A DNA stretch of 64,000 nt from Gymnothorax reevesii. Lineage: Eukaryota; Chordata; Actinopteri; Anguilliformes; Muraenidae. Within the stretch, counting starts at the first letter, position 1, and each line of letters starts with the position of its first letter. This document shows positions 23,608 through 35,700 of this stretch, piece by piece. The notes below the pieces were generated by a model. It made no database searches, had not been told where the DNA came from, and saw only the letters and a list, made by a program, of their open reading frames with translations. Location of the stretch: NCBI GenBank assembly GCA_029721435.1, contig CM056592.1:31179111-31243110 (forward strand). The letters run 5' to 3'. The position numbers and the translations under genes are program-made.

Positions 23608-23703
23608 GTTTGATCGTGAGGGGCCGATCCTGTCCCTCTGAATAGTTCCTACGGTTCGACCAGCATGGCCAGTGGGGAAGACGATGACCCCATCATACAG
23701 GAG
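23608..23703 (+). CDS. POLR3E: POLR3E exon 2 (5' UTR plus start codon)
   Basis: The acceptor is CCCCCAG. The UTR is 23,608–23,664 and the ATG is at 23,665, giving MASGEDDDPIIQE. The donor is GAG/GTGGGC. The next exon continues with IDVYLAK, matching the family. Confidence 0.93.
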
Positions 23704-26700
23704 GTGGGCATCCATTTCCCCGACTGCTCTGGCCAGGAGGACTGTACTTGTGTGATGCAATGTTTGGTAACACTGATGTGCGACCTAATCATGCTGTCCG
23801 CAAAACATGGTCTCATGACTGCTGAGCGATTATATATAATCTTGAAATTAATTGCCAGGTGGAGGTGGTGGCAATCAAAGCGAAATATTACTGAAGTTCA
23901 TATTATGAAGTTATCGGTGAAATTATAATTGAAATCCTGTTTTGCTTGAGCAGTCGTCAAAGAGATGATGCAATCTTTTTTGCTTGTTATAAAATAAAAT
24001 TCTGTTGTATGTTTATGATGAATGTGTCTTGGCACGCTGCAGATTTTGTTTACAACTTTGCAATTATCTTTAGATTGACGTGTATCTGGCCAAAAGCCTT
24101 GCTGACAAGCTCTACCTTTTCCAGGTACGTTTTGCATTATTACAAGGAAATTTCATTATGGATGTATTGAGTGCAAAATCTTAGTTTAGCAGCTAATATA
24201 ATTGCTGACGTCATGTGGCTTGATGCAAGAATGGCATTGGCCCATGATGGGAAAGCAGTTTGGTGTGTGTGTTGATATTGTATATCACTGAAGCATGCTG
24301 CAGAAAGTTTTTATCTCAACAGCAGATGTTTTCAAAGTCCTCACATGTGCTTCCCAACTAGATATGATTCACCTGATTTTAACTCGTTGATCAGCCAGTT
24401 ATTTTTAAGTTATCTTTGTACACGTTCTCACCAGTATCCAGTGCGTCCCGCATCGATGACCTATGATGACGTGACCCATTTATCTGCCAAAATAAAACCG
24501 AAGCAGCAGAAGGTACATCTTTTATTGATATTTTATGTTGTGTTCATATTCCATGCGGTTCGATCATTCAAAAATGTTTTTTATTTGGCTTAAACTGGCC
24601 TGGTATGTTCCGGATTCTACTTTTATTAAACCTTGTGCATTGGGTGAGAAGTTGCTGCTGCAAACTGTTTAGTTTAGTTGCTGTTGCAAACTGCTAATTA
24701 CACTGGAGACCAGTAATGTGAAAAAAAACCATGTCAGTGTCACTTCTCCATCTTTGCAGTACATTTCTGGCGCTGGGTGTCGGTATATTTGCTTCAGCAG
24801 TGGCATTTATGGTAATTTAGCCTAGTTCTAGTGGTGTTTTTCCCGATTAAACGTGTTTTAGTATGTCACTTTGGCGATAACATCCTGTGAATACCTACGT
24901 TGTGAAAAGGAAAGAGTTGACTGGTAATGGTGAAGTGTCTGTTTATAGAAATATAATGCTGCTGATGTTCTGGAAAACAACCTTGATTAGGTTGAGTAAT
25001 TTCTTAACTTAAAATAGTATTTTGCTCACTGGCTACAGTTTCCTGTAGGGGGCCGCCAAGCTGTCACGGAATTACAGTCCCATTACATTTTGGGTTGTAA
25101 CTCTTTCAACTAAATAAGATAAAATCAAGTATGATATGTCATATTGAAGGTATTAACTTGTTCTTTAATATTATTAAGTGTAAATATATTTTTTGAGAAA
25201 TTTTCATTGAAGAAACAAGCAAAAACTACTCCGTCACGGAATTACACAAAATTGACGAGGTTTTTTGTGTCGCCTGCGAAGCATAGCGGCACATAGAGAT
25301 CACTTTGTCTGGCGTCTGTCTGTCCATCCGTCTCTCTCTGTCTGTCCGGTAGTCACACTTTCAGTTGGTAGTCACACTTTCAAACTAAAGCTTCGCAGGC
25401 GACACGTTCACCTGAACACTCTGGTTTAATGTTGTGTTTAACCATCCAGAAAGTGATGTTCCTATCATAGTTAAGTTATTAAACTTCAATATGCTCATAT
25501 TTAAGGTGTTTTTTGTTAATACTGTAAGTTATAGACACACATATTGACTTTAACCCCGCTTTATGGACAAGAAATGTCAAAGTCAATGTCACAGAATTAC
25601 AAGAGGCAAATTGTCACGGAATGACAACATGAGTATTAATTAGTTTCAATGTATTTATTTCAATATATTATACATATATACATAATTATTTACATTTTTA
25701 CAGCTTAGCAATATACTACAATGAGTTTTCTACGTATAATGACCAATCATAATACATACTTAAAAAATTTTTTTTAATCTCCATGTCAACATTGGCTTGG
25801 CGGCCCCCTGTAGTAGTCATTGCAAAAGTGCTTGCGCACCCACTGAATAATTTCAAATCAAAATTATGAATTATCATAGCGCATTTTCAAACTGTTTCTG
25901 ACAATTTCAGAAGTGTTTCTGGGTGTTTGTTTCTAAAAATCACAATTTGAGTTCACTTCCTCGTCGAAAGGTGGAGGTTGAGATGGCCGTTAACACCATG
26001 AGTCCCAACTACTGCCGCAGCAAAGGAGAGCAAATCGCTCTGAATGTGGACGGTATCAATTCTGACGATACCAGCACGTACTCAACGTGAGTCCCTCGGG
26101 TTGAATGCTTATCTTGTGAGTTTGTTAGTATGAGTGAAAGTGGCATGTAGTCTCCTGGAGTTGTGACGTGTGCTTGCGGTCAGTTAGAGCCGGTCGATGT
26201 GTTTGACTTTTTCGTCACTCTGTCTGACCCCCACGATGCAGGAAGATGATGGACAAGCAGACATTCTCATCCATTCAGGCCACGACCAACTCTTCTCGCT
26301 ACGCCGCTGCTGTGTTTCGGAGAGGTGAGATGCATCGGTTTCTGCTGGAAGGGTCGAGTAATGTTTTGCCCTCTGTGTAATATTCAGAAGGAAGAGTCAT
26401 TTTCAGGATTCTGATTCAGCTGCACTGTAGGAGTCACTGAGGCTGGAGAAAAGTTTCTGATGGCAGAGAAGGTCCCGAATGGTACTGCAGCCTGAAATTA
26501 TTTTAGATCAGTGCTCAACAACCCTGTTTCTGGAAATCTACCATCCTGTTGGTTTTCATCCTAAACTTTGCGAAGCATAGCTTTCGCTAAAGCAAGAAAT
26601 TTTTTTGCGGTGCTGATCAGTAGAGTTTCCTGTGTCAGTTATAGGTAGCAATGAAAATGCACTGGATGGTATATCTAGAGCCAAGGAGTTTGTGTCCACT

Positions 26701-29700
26701 GCTTTAGATGAATGGTCTTTTGTCCCGTGATCTCAAGCTGGATGTGGAACTAGACCTACAGAGAGTTAAGGTGAAAGCACAAATTTGTGGCACACTTTAA
26801 AATGCCGCGTAGAAGGGCCCTGTGCAGTCGTTGCAGCTCGTGCCGACAGATGTTTCTGTGAGGGTAAAATTCTGTGCATGACTGGCTTTTTCAGGTGAGC
26901 TCCACCTGACACCGTTGCACGGGATCCTCCAAATGCGACCCAGTTTCTCCTACCTGGACCAGGCAGACAGCAAACACCGGGAGAGGGAGGCGGCCAATGA
27001 AGGTGCCTTAGTGCCCGGCGATGCTAACGCTACTGCTATATAGAACCCTGTTCCTGGGCTACAGGCCATGCCGAGTCAGGGGTTTCATATTTGATATGAG
27101 ATTGTTTTGGCAGGTGGAGACTCCTCTCAGGACGAGGCCGAGGACGAAATCAAGCAGATCACGGTAAGATTTGGGAACGTGGATAAATGCATCCTCTTGC
27201 CCATCTTTTCTTAGCTCGCTGTCTTTAAGGGATTGCTGCCTGTCTGAGACTGCGGGAAGAGCATAAGCACGACGGTGCGTCTCTGATCGGATGTTCTGAT
27301 CCGTCGCAGGTGCGGTTCTCCCGGCCTGAGTCAGAGCAGGCCCGTCAGCGGCGGATCCAGTCCTACGAGTTTCTGCAGAAGAAGCAGGCGGAAGAGCCGT
27401 GGGTCCATCTGCATTACTATGGAGTCAAGGTGCAGAGCAGAGGAGAAGCATGAAACCTGCAGTTTGTACCTAGTTCTGCAACTGTCTATCCATCTGATCA
27501 AACCCAACAGTTCCTGTAAATGCATGTCCTTCGTGAAATTGGACAGTTGGTGCCTACTGACCAACTTATAGGTTGGAGTCAGATGATGTCATGAGAGCAG
27601 TTTGAGCACCCAGGACAACGATGACTAATTGTGTTGGATTTAGCCTGTAGGGCAAAGTGATGTCACTCAGTGCGTTTACATAACTTTCGAGAAAATTGAA
27701 TTATTGTGTTAGTCTGACTGTAAAGTCTTTTAAAACGCATGTAAACAAGTTAGTCAGACTGGAATCGCGCCAAATCAAATTTTTCATTGTCTGACTAACT
27801 CACCCACATAACGTGGTTAATAATTACATTATTCCTGCATGTATACGCTTGAATCGAACCGAGCCGGACTATGCGCTCTGAGCATGCTCCACATTCTTCG
27901 TGAAGGGCTTTGACTCGGAAGTCTTGCGGCCATGCAAACACCAAAGTGCTTAACGACAACTGAGCTTTTGAATTGCTCGCAAGATTGTACTGAACAGTAG
28001 CAATCCTCGTCTGCAAGGGTATTGCTGCTTGAACAGTCATGCCTTGGGGTCTCTTAATTGTTTCCGGCCGCGCGGAACGCGCAAAGCGGCGGGACATAGT
28101 ATTCCCGTCCGTCCGTCCGTCCGTACGTACGTACTTGCGTCCGTCCCGAATCCTTGTCAGCGAGATATCTCCAGAACGAATTGATGGATTTTCTTCAAAT
28201 TTGATGTCAACATGTATTAGTCTGATACCCCGGCGCCAGTCGATTTCGATGACCTTCGCGCCATTCTCAAGGTCACACCAAGAGAGTGTGCATTTTCACA
28301 CTGATCGCCTTGTCAGCGAGATATCTCAAGAACGAATCGACGGATTTACTTCAAATTTCATGTCAATATGTATTAGGGTGATACCCCAGCGCCAGTCGAT
28401 TTCGGTGACCTTCGCGCCATTCTCAAGGTCACACCGAGAGATTGTGGATTTTCACACTGATAGCCTTGTCAGCGAAATATCTCAAGAACGAATTGACGGA
28501 TTTCCTTCAAATTTCATGTCAGCATGTATTGGGGTGATACCCCGGCGCCAGTCGATTTCACTGACCTTTGCGCCATTCTCAAGGTCACACCGAGAGACTG
28601 TGGATTTTCACACCGATAGCCTTGTCAGTGACATATCTCAAGAACGAATTAACGGATTTACTTCAAATCTTATGTCAACATGTATTAGGGTGATACCCCT
28701 GCGCCAGTCCATTTCGGTGACCTTCGCGCTATTCTCAAGGTCACACCGAGAAATTGTTCATTTTGACACGATTTCACATTTTGTGGCGGGGGTCAAAGAC
28801 ACGTTCGTGTCAAATACTTGTTTAAACCATTAATCCGCATGATTTATCGAATGACTTGCTTTTCATCTGAATTTTCCTTCCGCTCGCCATCGGAAAAACA
28901 ACTCTCTCCCACCAGTCATTACTCTGACCCGCATCCAACTTGCACAGGAAGCCTGAGGGTGCGTTTCTTGAAAGCACTAGTTGGAACCACAGACTGAATG
29001 GACGAACGATGTTAGTTGGTAGCAGCTGCACTTCTTGGGAAACGCACTCTGGAGTAGCTGAAGGGGCACTAGGTAGAGCATAGCAGCGTTTTAGCCAAGC
29101 TTCGGCTGTCGCCATAACCACCAGCAGTAGCGTGCAGCTCAGTTGTGCAAAAGGCTCAGCGAACAGTCTATTAGATGTACAGCGCCGTGAAGTTGTGCCT
29201 TTTCTCCCCACTCGATCTTATACAGTCAGTGCAGTTGACATGCTACTGATTTTCCCCCATCTCACTTGTTTGTCAAATGTTTGATCTGTGATGTGATGGG
29301 TCAATCAGAAAAAGATGCAACACAAATTGGCTGAAAGGGGGGCATATCGCCACCTATCGGAGACTGGCATGCTTTGGTCAATAAATTGAATTTCGTCCAG
29401 CACATGTATACTAGGACAAGGACCGTAGTCCAATTGCATGGCCTAATCGAGCTATTACTGTTGCTTGACTTAGTCAGTTCGTTTACATGCACAGCTGTGT
29501 GCTCTGAGCACTTTGATTGGAAGGTCTGTACACCTGGTTATTCATCCAAACAGTCAATCATATATCTGCAGTGTAGTGCAGTGCAATCATCCTGGGATTT
29601 TCACACACACGAGACATAAGAGTGTTAACAGAAATGCGCAAAAAGCATCCGCTGCGAGGCAGTTCTGTGGATGAAGAGGCCATGCAGTAAGTCAGCGGCG

Positions 29701-32700
29701 AATGTCCAGAATGGATCATGCTGAAGGCAAGCCTGTGGTGGCTTGGATAACCGCTGTGGTGAGCTGAAAGATATCTTGCGATGCACAAAATATCAAACCG
29801 TGAGGTCAATTGGCTATAGCTGGGCAGCCCAATCCTGTCTCTGGAGATCTATAGTCCTGTAGGGTTTTACTCTTGGCGCATCTAATTCAACAGGTGGAGA
29901 TTAGGGGTGCAACGATGATGAATCGCTGCTTTTTTTTTTTTTTTTTTTTTAAAGTGTAGTAACGCCACCTGCTGCCATGGGGCGATCATCTGTGATCGGA
30001 GCTTTCCCTTTTCTATTAACCCCGTGATGTCCTGAACGGACAGTGCCAAACATCATAGGGCATGGGAAATGCTTCCAGAAAAAAGCTTGACTGGCATTAG
30101 TATTTTTCAGCTACGTCCTGAAAGCAGCCAAGCAAATGAAAATAGGAGAATCGTCTCCTATTAACCAATTGGGCAAAAAAAAGTAGCCTGTTCCTGTTTA
30201 CTTTGCTTGATTAGCAATCAAATGTGGAAGTCGAATGAGTAGGGCTGTTGAAGACATGTTTGATTGCTGCATTTTGAAATTTAAATTTAAACGGCACAGA
30301 TTTGCTCTACCACGCCATTTCGTGCGACTGCGATAATTCATATCTCACATTCACGTTTCATCCGATTTAAGAATTTTTTTTCCAGCTTGTGTATTTTTTT
30401 TAGACCAGGGGTCCCCAATCTTTCCCAGGAAGGGCCAGTGTGGGTGCAGGCTTTCGTTGCTACCAAGCAATTACACACCCGATACTACTTATCAACCCCT
30501 GGACTCTTAGCTAATAAGCTTGATTAGTAGCATCGAGTGTGTAGCTGCTTGGTTGCAATGAAAACATGCACCCACACCGGCCCTTTCTGGAAAAGATTGG
30601 GGACCCCTGTTTTAGACTCTTAAAATACAGGGCGATCTTATAACAAATCTGTTTTAAATTAATTTTAATCATGTCCTAAAATGCTTCAATGAGAGATGTA
30701 ATTCAGTGAAGGTTTTTTCTAATTGAAAAAATGCCAATAATTTGAACAATCTAACGCTGTACCCAGTTAGGTTTGTCTGCTTCTCACCATCACATCTTAA
30801 TCGTTATATGCCACAGAAATTGTTTGATTGTTATTTAGACCAAGTACACGGGAGCAGATGTAGGGAAGGGCAGAGCAGCTGCAATTAACGAAATCTAAAC
30901 TCGGACCTCCTCCTGGCGGCATTTAAATCGTTTAATCTGCTTCAGGTGTGTGTTTCAAGTAATTACATGCGACTGCCTACACAGCCCATGACTGCAAGTG
31001 GTCTCGTCACACTTCAAAAAAATCCTAGTTCAACATCGCCACATCCCAACTCAGCATTTCATCTCTCGTTGGAGCATTTTTTTGGAGATCTATAATGAGA
31101 AAATAAAAATAAAGAGATTCATTTTCAGATTGCCCTGGATTTCAAGCATCTAATAAATGCACTAGGTGGAAAACATTCTGTAAAGCGGATGAACCGTGAA
31201 TGTGAGATATAAATTCCCACGATCACATGAAATGGCCAAATTCATGTTCTGCGCTGTTCTATGGCCATTTAACTTTCAGAATGCGCCAGTCAAACATGCC
31301 TTCTTAATAAACAGTTCTTCTCATCCAGCAAAGTAACTAAGCGAATGTTTGATTGCTAATTGAACAAAGTAAATGGGGACATTATGAGACTAATCTAATT
31401 GGTTAAAAGGAAACTATTCTGTGGTCCTTTACTTGGCTCTGTGCAGCATGTCGCCGAAAATGTCCGTCAAATTTTTTTTCCGGAAGCATTTGTCATGCCC
31501 TTTGTTTGGCACTTTCGTTCAAGACTGCGTCGGGTTTAATGAAGGAAAAGCTCAGATGTTCGCCTCATGGCAACAGGTGGTGGTACTACGCCTTAAAAAA
31601 ACCGCGATTCAGAATCGTTGCACCTCTAGAGGAGATATTGTTGCACTGCTAATTGATATGTTAAATTAAGGTTAAAATGAGAACCTCCAGGTCAGTAGAT
31701 CTCGAGTAACAGGATTCAGCAGCCCTGGGCTACAACGTTAGACCACATTAGGTTCCCCTCCTGGCAGCCGAATACAGAAATCTGAGGATACATGGGGCTC
31801 AGACTTGCAGAAACGGGACAGTTACAGATGGGGAGAGGTACCCTGGTCTCAGTCACTGCTGCCGTATGCTGTTGGTTGTGTCAGAGTTTGGTGTCACGTG
31901 AATCCATGTAGCCAGCCTGCTGTGTCAGCGGTTCATGTTGATGAAGGTGGTGCAGTGTTGTGGAGCTCTTAAGTTCATAGACTTCACTTAAAGTTTCCCT
32001 TGCGTAGTTTCACCATTAAAAAAAAAAATGTTTTCATACTGTAGAATAATATTATACATATTCTGTTTGGGCTGGGCGATGAATTAGTTGTGAAGTTTAA
32101 GCACAATTAAAGTAATTGCCACTAGGGGGCAGACAGACGAGCTTGCCTATTATCCTTTCTATGATCCGTATATAATGCAGTGTTGAACAAACATCAGAGG
32201 CCATTTGAAAGGCTTGTATCAATCTAAGCAGTCAAAAAGGATTCGAACTGACACCCCCGAAGAGAATGGAGCCTTAATCTAGTGCCTTACACAGCTTGTT
32301 CAAGCTACCGTCCACGTTACATGATTAATATGCTCTCAATTTTTCCTGTAGAAAGACTGTTCATTGACAATATACCAGAGCGACATTTAAAGACTAAACA
32401 ACCTGAATGCCATCATGATATTTTCTGTTGCAGTTTGCTTAAAGTGAATTTCAAAATGGGCAAATTATACCTCTATAAAAAGCTAATGTCATGGAGATGA
32501 ATAGAATACTTGCTGGACACTCACCTTTTATTCTCTTCCTGTTTGAGTATTTTGAACAGCCTTACAACTCTTGCCCATCCCCCAGAAAAACAAAGAGCGA
32601 AAAATAGCCCCTTTCTGATGGCGTAATTTGTGGGAAATGGGCGCAAGGTGAGGAAGTGGAGTGAATCAACCATCATCTGCCTGTTGTTCATTTCTTGATC

Positions 32701-35700
32701 TCGTTTTTGTTTTATATGTCCAGCAAATTAGATTTATGATCCTCAAAAAGTATGTTATTGTTTGGCCACCAGGGTAGCTCACGCGGGTAAGACGCCAATT
32801 TGTGGATTAGTACTGAGCACCATGGCCTGGGTTGCAGCCCGGATTGCACCAGCGCCTCGTAACCTTTTCAGAGCAGCATACAATAGGCTTTGCGCTGCCG
32901 GGGAATAAAGTGGGAGGGACTGCCAGTTTCATATTATGGTATTACAGCATTGTTTATTGCTTAAGAGCCTCCTGTTAGCTGGCCAGGGGCTCATCAGTAA
33001 AATTCTAAGCTTGTACATGTTCTGGTTTCCCAAAAGCTTGGGTGCCAACTACATTTGCTACTTGCATAGCTAGTTGGACCATATACTGTCGGTGATTCCA
33101 GCTAAGTAAGGTAGCAATTATGCGTTTGGGGAACGGACCCTGGGACCTTGCTTCTCGCTCACTCACTCAAGGCTCAGTTTGGTGCTGGTCCGCTGGCAGT
33201 AGCTGTTAGCACTCAGCTGCATCCCGATTGTCGCCAATTTCTACCCCATATTCCTTCTCTCCTGCCTCCCCATCATCACTGTCGCTAGTTGTTGAATTTG
33301 CACTTAATTCATCCTCTTCAACTTTGATGTCCAAGTCAAGCAAAAATTCAGACTTTTTAGTGTATTTTGACGTGTTGCTTGCAATGTAAAATACACAAAT
33401 GATGGCCTGTGTTCCGTAATTGCCCCCACGAGTGATGTCACAGCACTTGTCCCGATTCACAGTGCTGTTCAAGGGCGATTTTGGGGGGTTGCTAAAAGCC
33501 CGTTTTAAAACAGTGATTACTCTATCCCATTATCACATCTGGGTTGAAAGTGTTGACAGTGAATATTGCGTGCTTTTTTTTTCATAATGCCAAATGTGAC
33601 AATTTTTTATGAATTTTCAAATCTGTATATGTCTGCTTAGGCCAAATTGGCAAAATTTGGGTGAAGGTGCGTGACAAGGTGTTATTTTCTGCAGCTGTTT
33701 CATGTGTGCTGGTGCACAGAGGATACCGCTGGGAATGCAGCCAAAGCCCTCTGTGCTTTGTTTTCTGTTCGCAGGATGAGGGGCCAAAAACTGTCATTTT
33801 CTCCATCCTCTTGATGTGGACACTAACTTTGAAGCACAACTCCTGCCCCATTAACATATCCGCATCAAACTTCACAAGCGTATTCTAGATGTCATTGCAC
33901 AGGGATTAAATGAGCCCAGTTATGCAAAAAGTGACAAGGGCCCCATGTGGCCCAACAAGAACCAGCCTATGACACACTGCGTCCCGAGGATTTCATTCAT
34001 TTGATCTTGTTTCCACAGGATGGGCGGTCGGAGCACGAGAGGCAGTATCTCTCTTGCCAGTCCATGGGCATGACGGAGAACACGGAGCTGGTGAAAATGC
34101 CCAGGTGCGTCTGGCTCTGTTGGGCACTGCACGCCGTCTCCTGTCACTGGGAGGGTTGGATGTCAAACCAGGAGGGTTTGCTGTAAACTGGGTAGAGACT
34201 TGTTTAAAAGTCCCAGCTGAACTGTTGTTGCTCTGACACTCATTCTGTTGCTCTCTGGCAGGGAGTATTTGGCCATGCTTATGCCCCCTGTAGCGGAGGA
34301 GAAAATGTGAGTTGATCCCTTTTTTTTTTTTTTAATGTTTGCATCCAGTCTTCACTGTAACATGGATTCATAATACACCTCAATATTATTCCCCCTCTTC
34401 ACCTGCCGTTACAGTGTGCAGCCGGCCGGTCCCAGTAATGTCCTGTCCATGGCCCAGCTGAGGACTTTACCCCTGGGAGAGCAGGTCAGGACCCTCATGA
34501 GGAACGGTGAGTGGGACCCACAGACCTCCTCAAACTGATGGATGTTGCTCGTTATGTTGAAAAGAATGTGAAGGTGCTTAACCCCTTTGTGCAGAAGCCA
34601 AATTTGGCTATTTTTGGGTTACCCACTTTAATGCTGTATAATTCAAGATTTAAGCTTCATAAAGAGGAAAAATGTGGCTCAATTCTGAAAAGACACTTAC
34701 AGCATTTAGAATTACATAGTATTTCAGTTAATTTTCATGATTATGGTAGAGAAAATGAGCTGCAAACATAAAAAATCTTCATGAGAATTCACCATTGAAA
34801 TTGCAAAAAAAATAATTCTGAGGATTGAAAAACTGCTGGGGCTTAAAACTATACATTTCTGGGGTCATAAACTCCTTGACCACAAGTACAATTTATCTTC
34901 AACATTACATTCTAGATTACCTACATGCTTTTAGCCAAATTATACACCTATCCAAGTGTCTCCCCAAAGTCTCAAAATGAAGTCCTGTCAAATCATAAAA
35001 AAATCATGTATATAACACAAATAAAGTTTTAAGGCATGAAATTTAATATGAACAAATGATTTTCTGGTTGAGTTTTGTATGAATTTATCAATCTCAGTGC
35101 AGTTAAATATCAATGGTCACCAGCAACCTCTCCAAAGACCAAATATGCCTTTTCTCCTTAATAAAGTTTAGAGTTTTGGCCATTTTACTTCAAAGTGCCC
35201 CAAGCCAGCACAAACACGCATTAAATAAACTTCTTATTAAACGGTTAGAACATTCACCCTGTAATGGAAGCTACCAGTCCCCTCTTCTAAGCTTACAAAC
35301 TCATTTCAACACTTATAAGGAACAAGTGCAACTCACTAACTCAGTAATATCTGAATTCTGAAATATACCTTATTTTAATAGAACAGACACTCCACTTTCA
35401 GGGAACAATCCATTGCCTCCCAGGATTCAAAAGAAACGTGCAATGAACGTACCAGGGGGTCCACCCAAATGCACGGGCAGTTCGCGTTTTTCACAGGAAA
35501 AAAACCTCGACATTCGACTTTGTAGAGTACGTATACATTCCAAAAACAAAACAACAACAACAACAAAAAAATAACAAAGTAGCAGCCTCACCTTTTTCAT
35601 GAATCCCTTTTTCCAGAGAATGAAGTATCCTGTAGCAGGAACACTCCGGTCCTGTTTCATTCGAAATAATTCCAATTGACCATATCCTTATCTCATTTAA

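Larger units (their letters stand above)
27430..34018 (+). other. POLR3E intron 9 (6.6 kb): repeats and one tRNA relic
   Basis: No further exon was recognised. It holds the 4 x 156-bp tandem repeat, a hAT MITE, an antisense tRNA-Leu relic, a SINE and a strong CTCF-like site. It may also hold an outer MITE, with ends GGGCAGCCCAATCCTGT near 29,823 and ACAGGATTCAGCAGCCC near 31,708. Confidence 0.7.

Noticed and set aside
28039..28833. 264-codon ORF as a protein-coding gene
   Set aside because: It is four copies of a 156-bp repeat lying in a POLR3E intron, with no recognised domain and related fragments elsewhere. Kept only as a repeat finding.
33206..33472. Minus-strand 88-codon ORF with an acidic stretch (KVEEDELSANSTTSDSDDGE)
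   Set aside because: It looks protein-like but is isolated, intronic and antisense, with no splice or family support. It could be a fragment of a transposon ORF.
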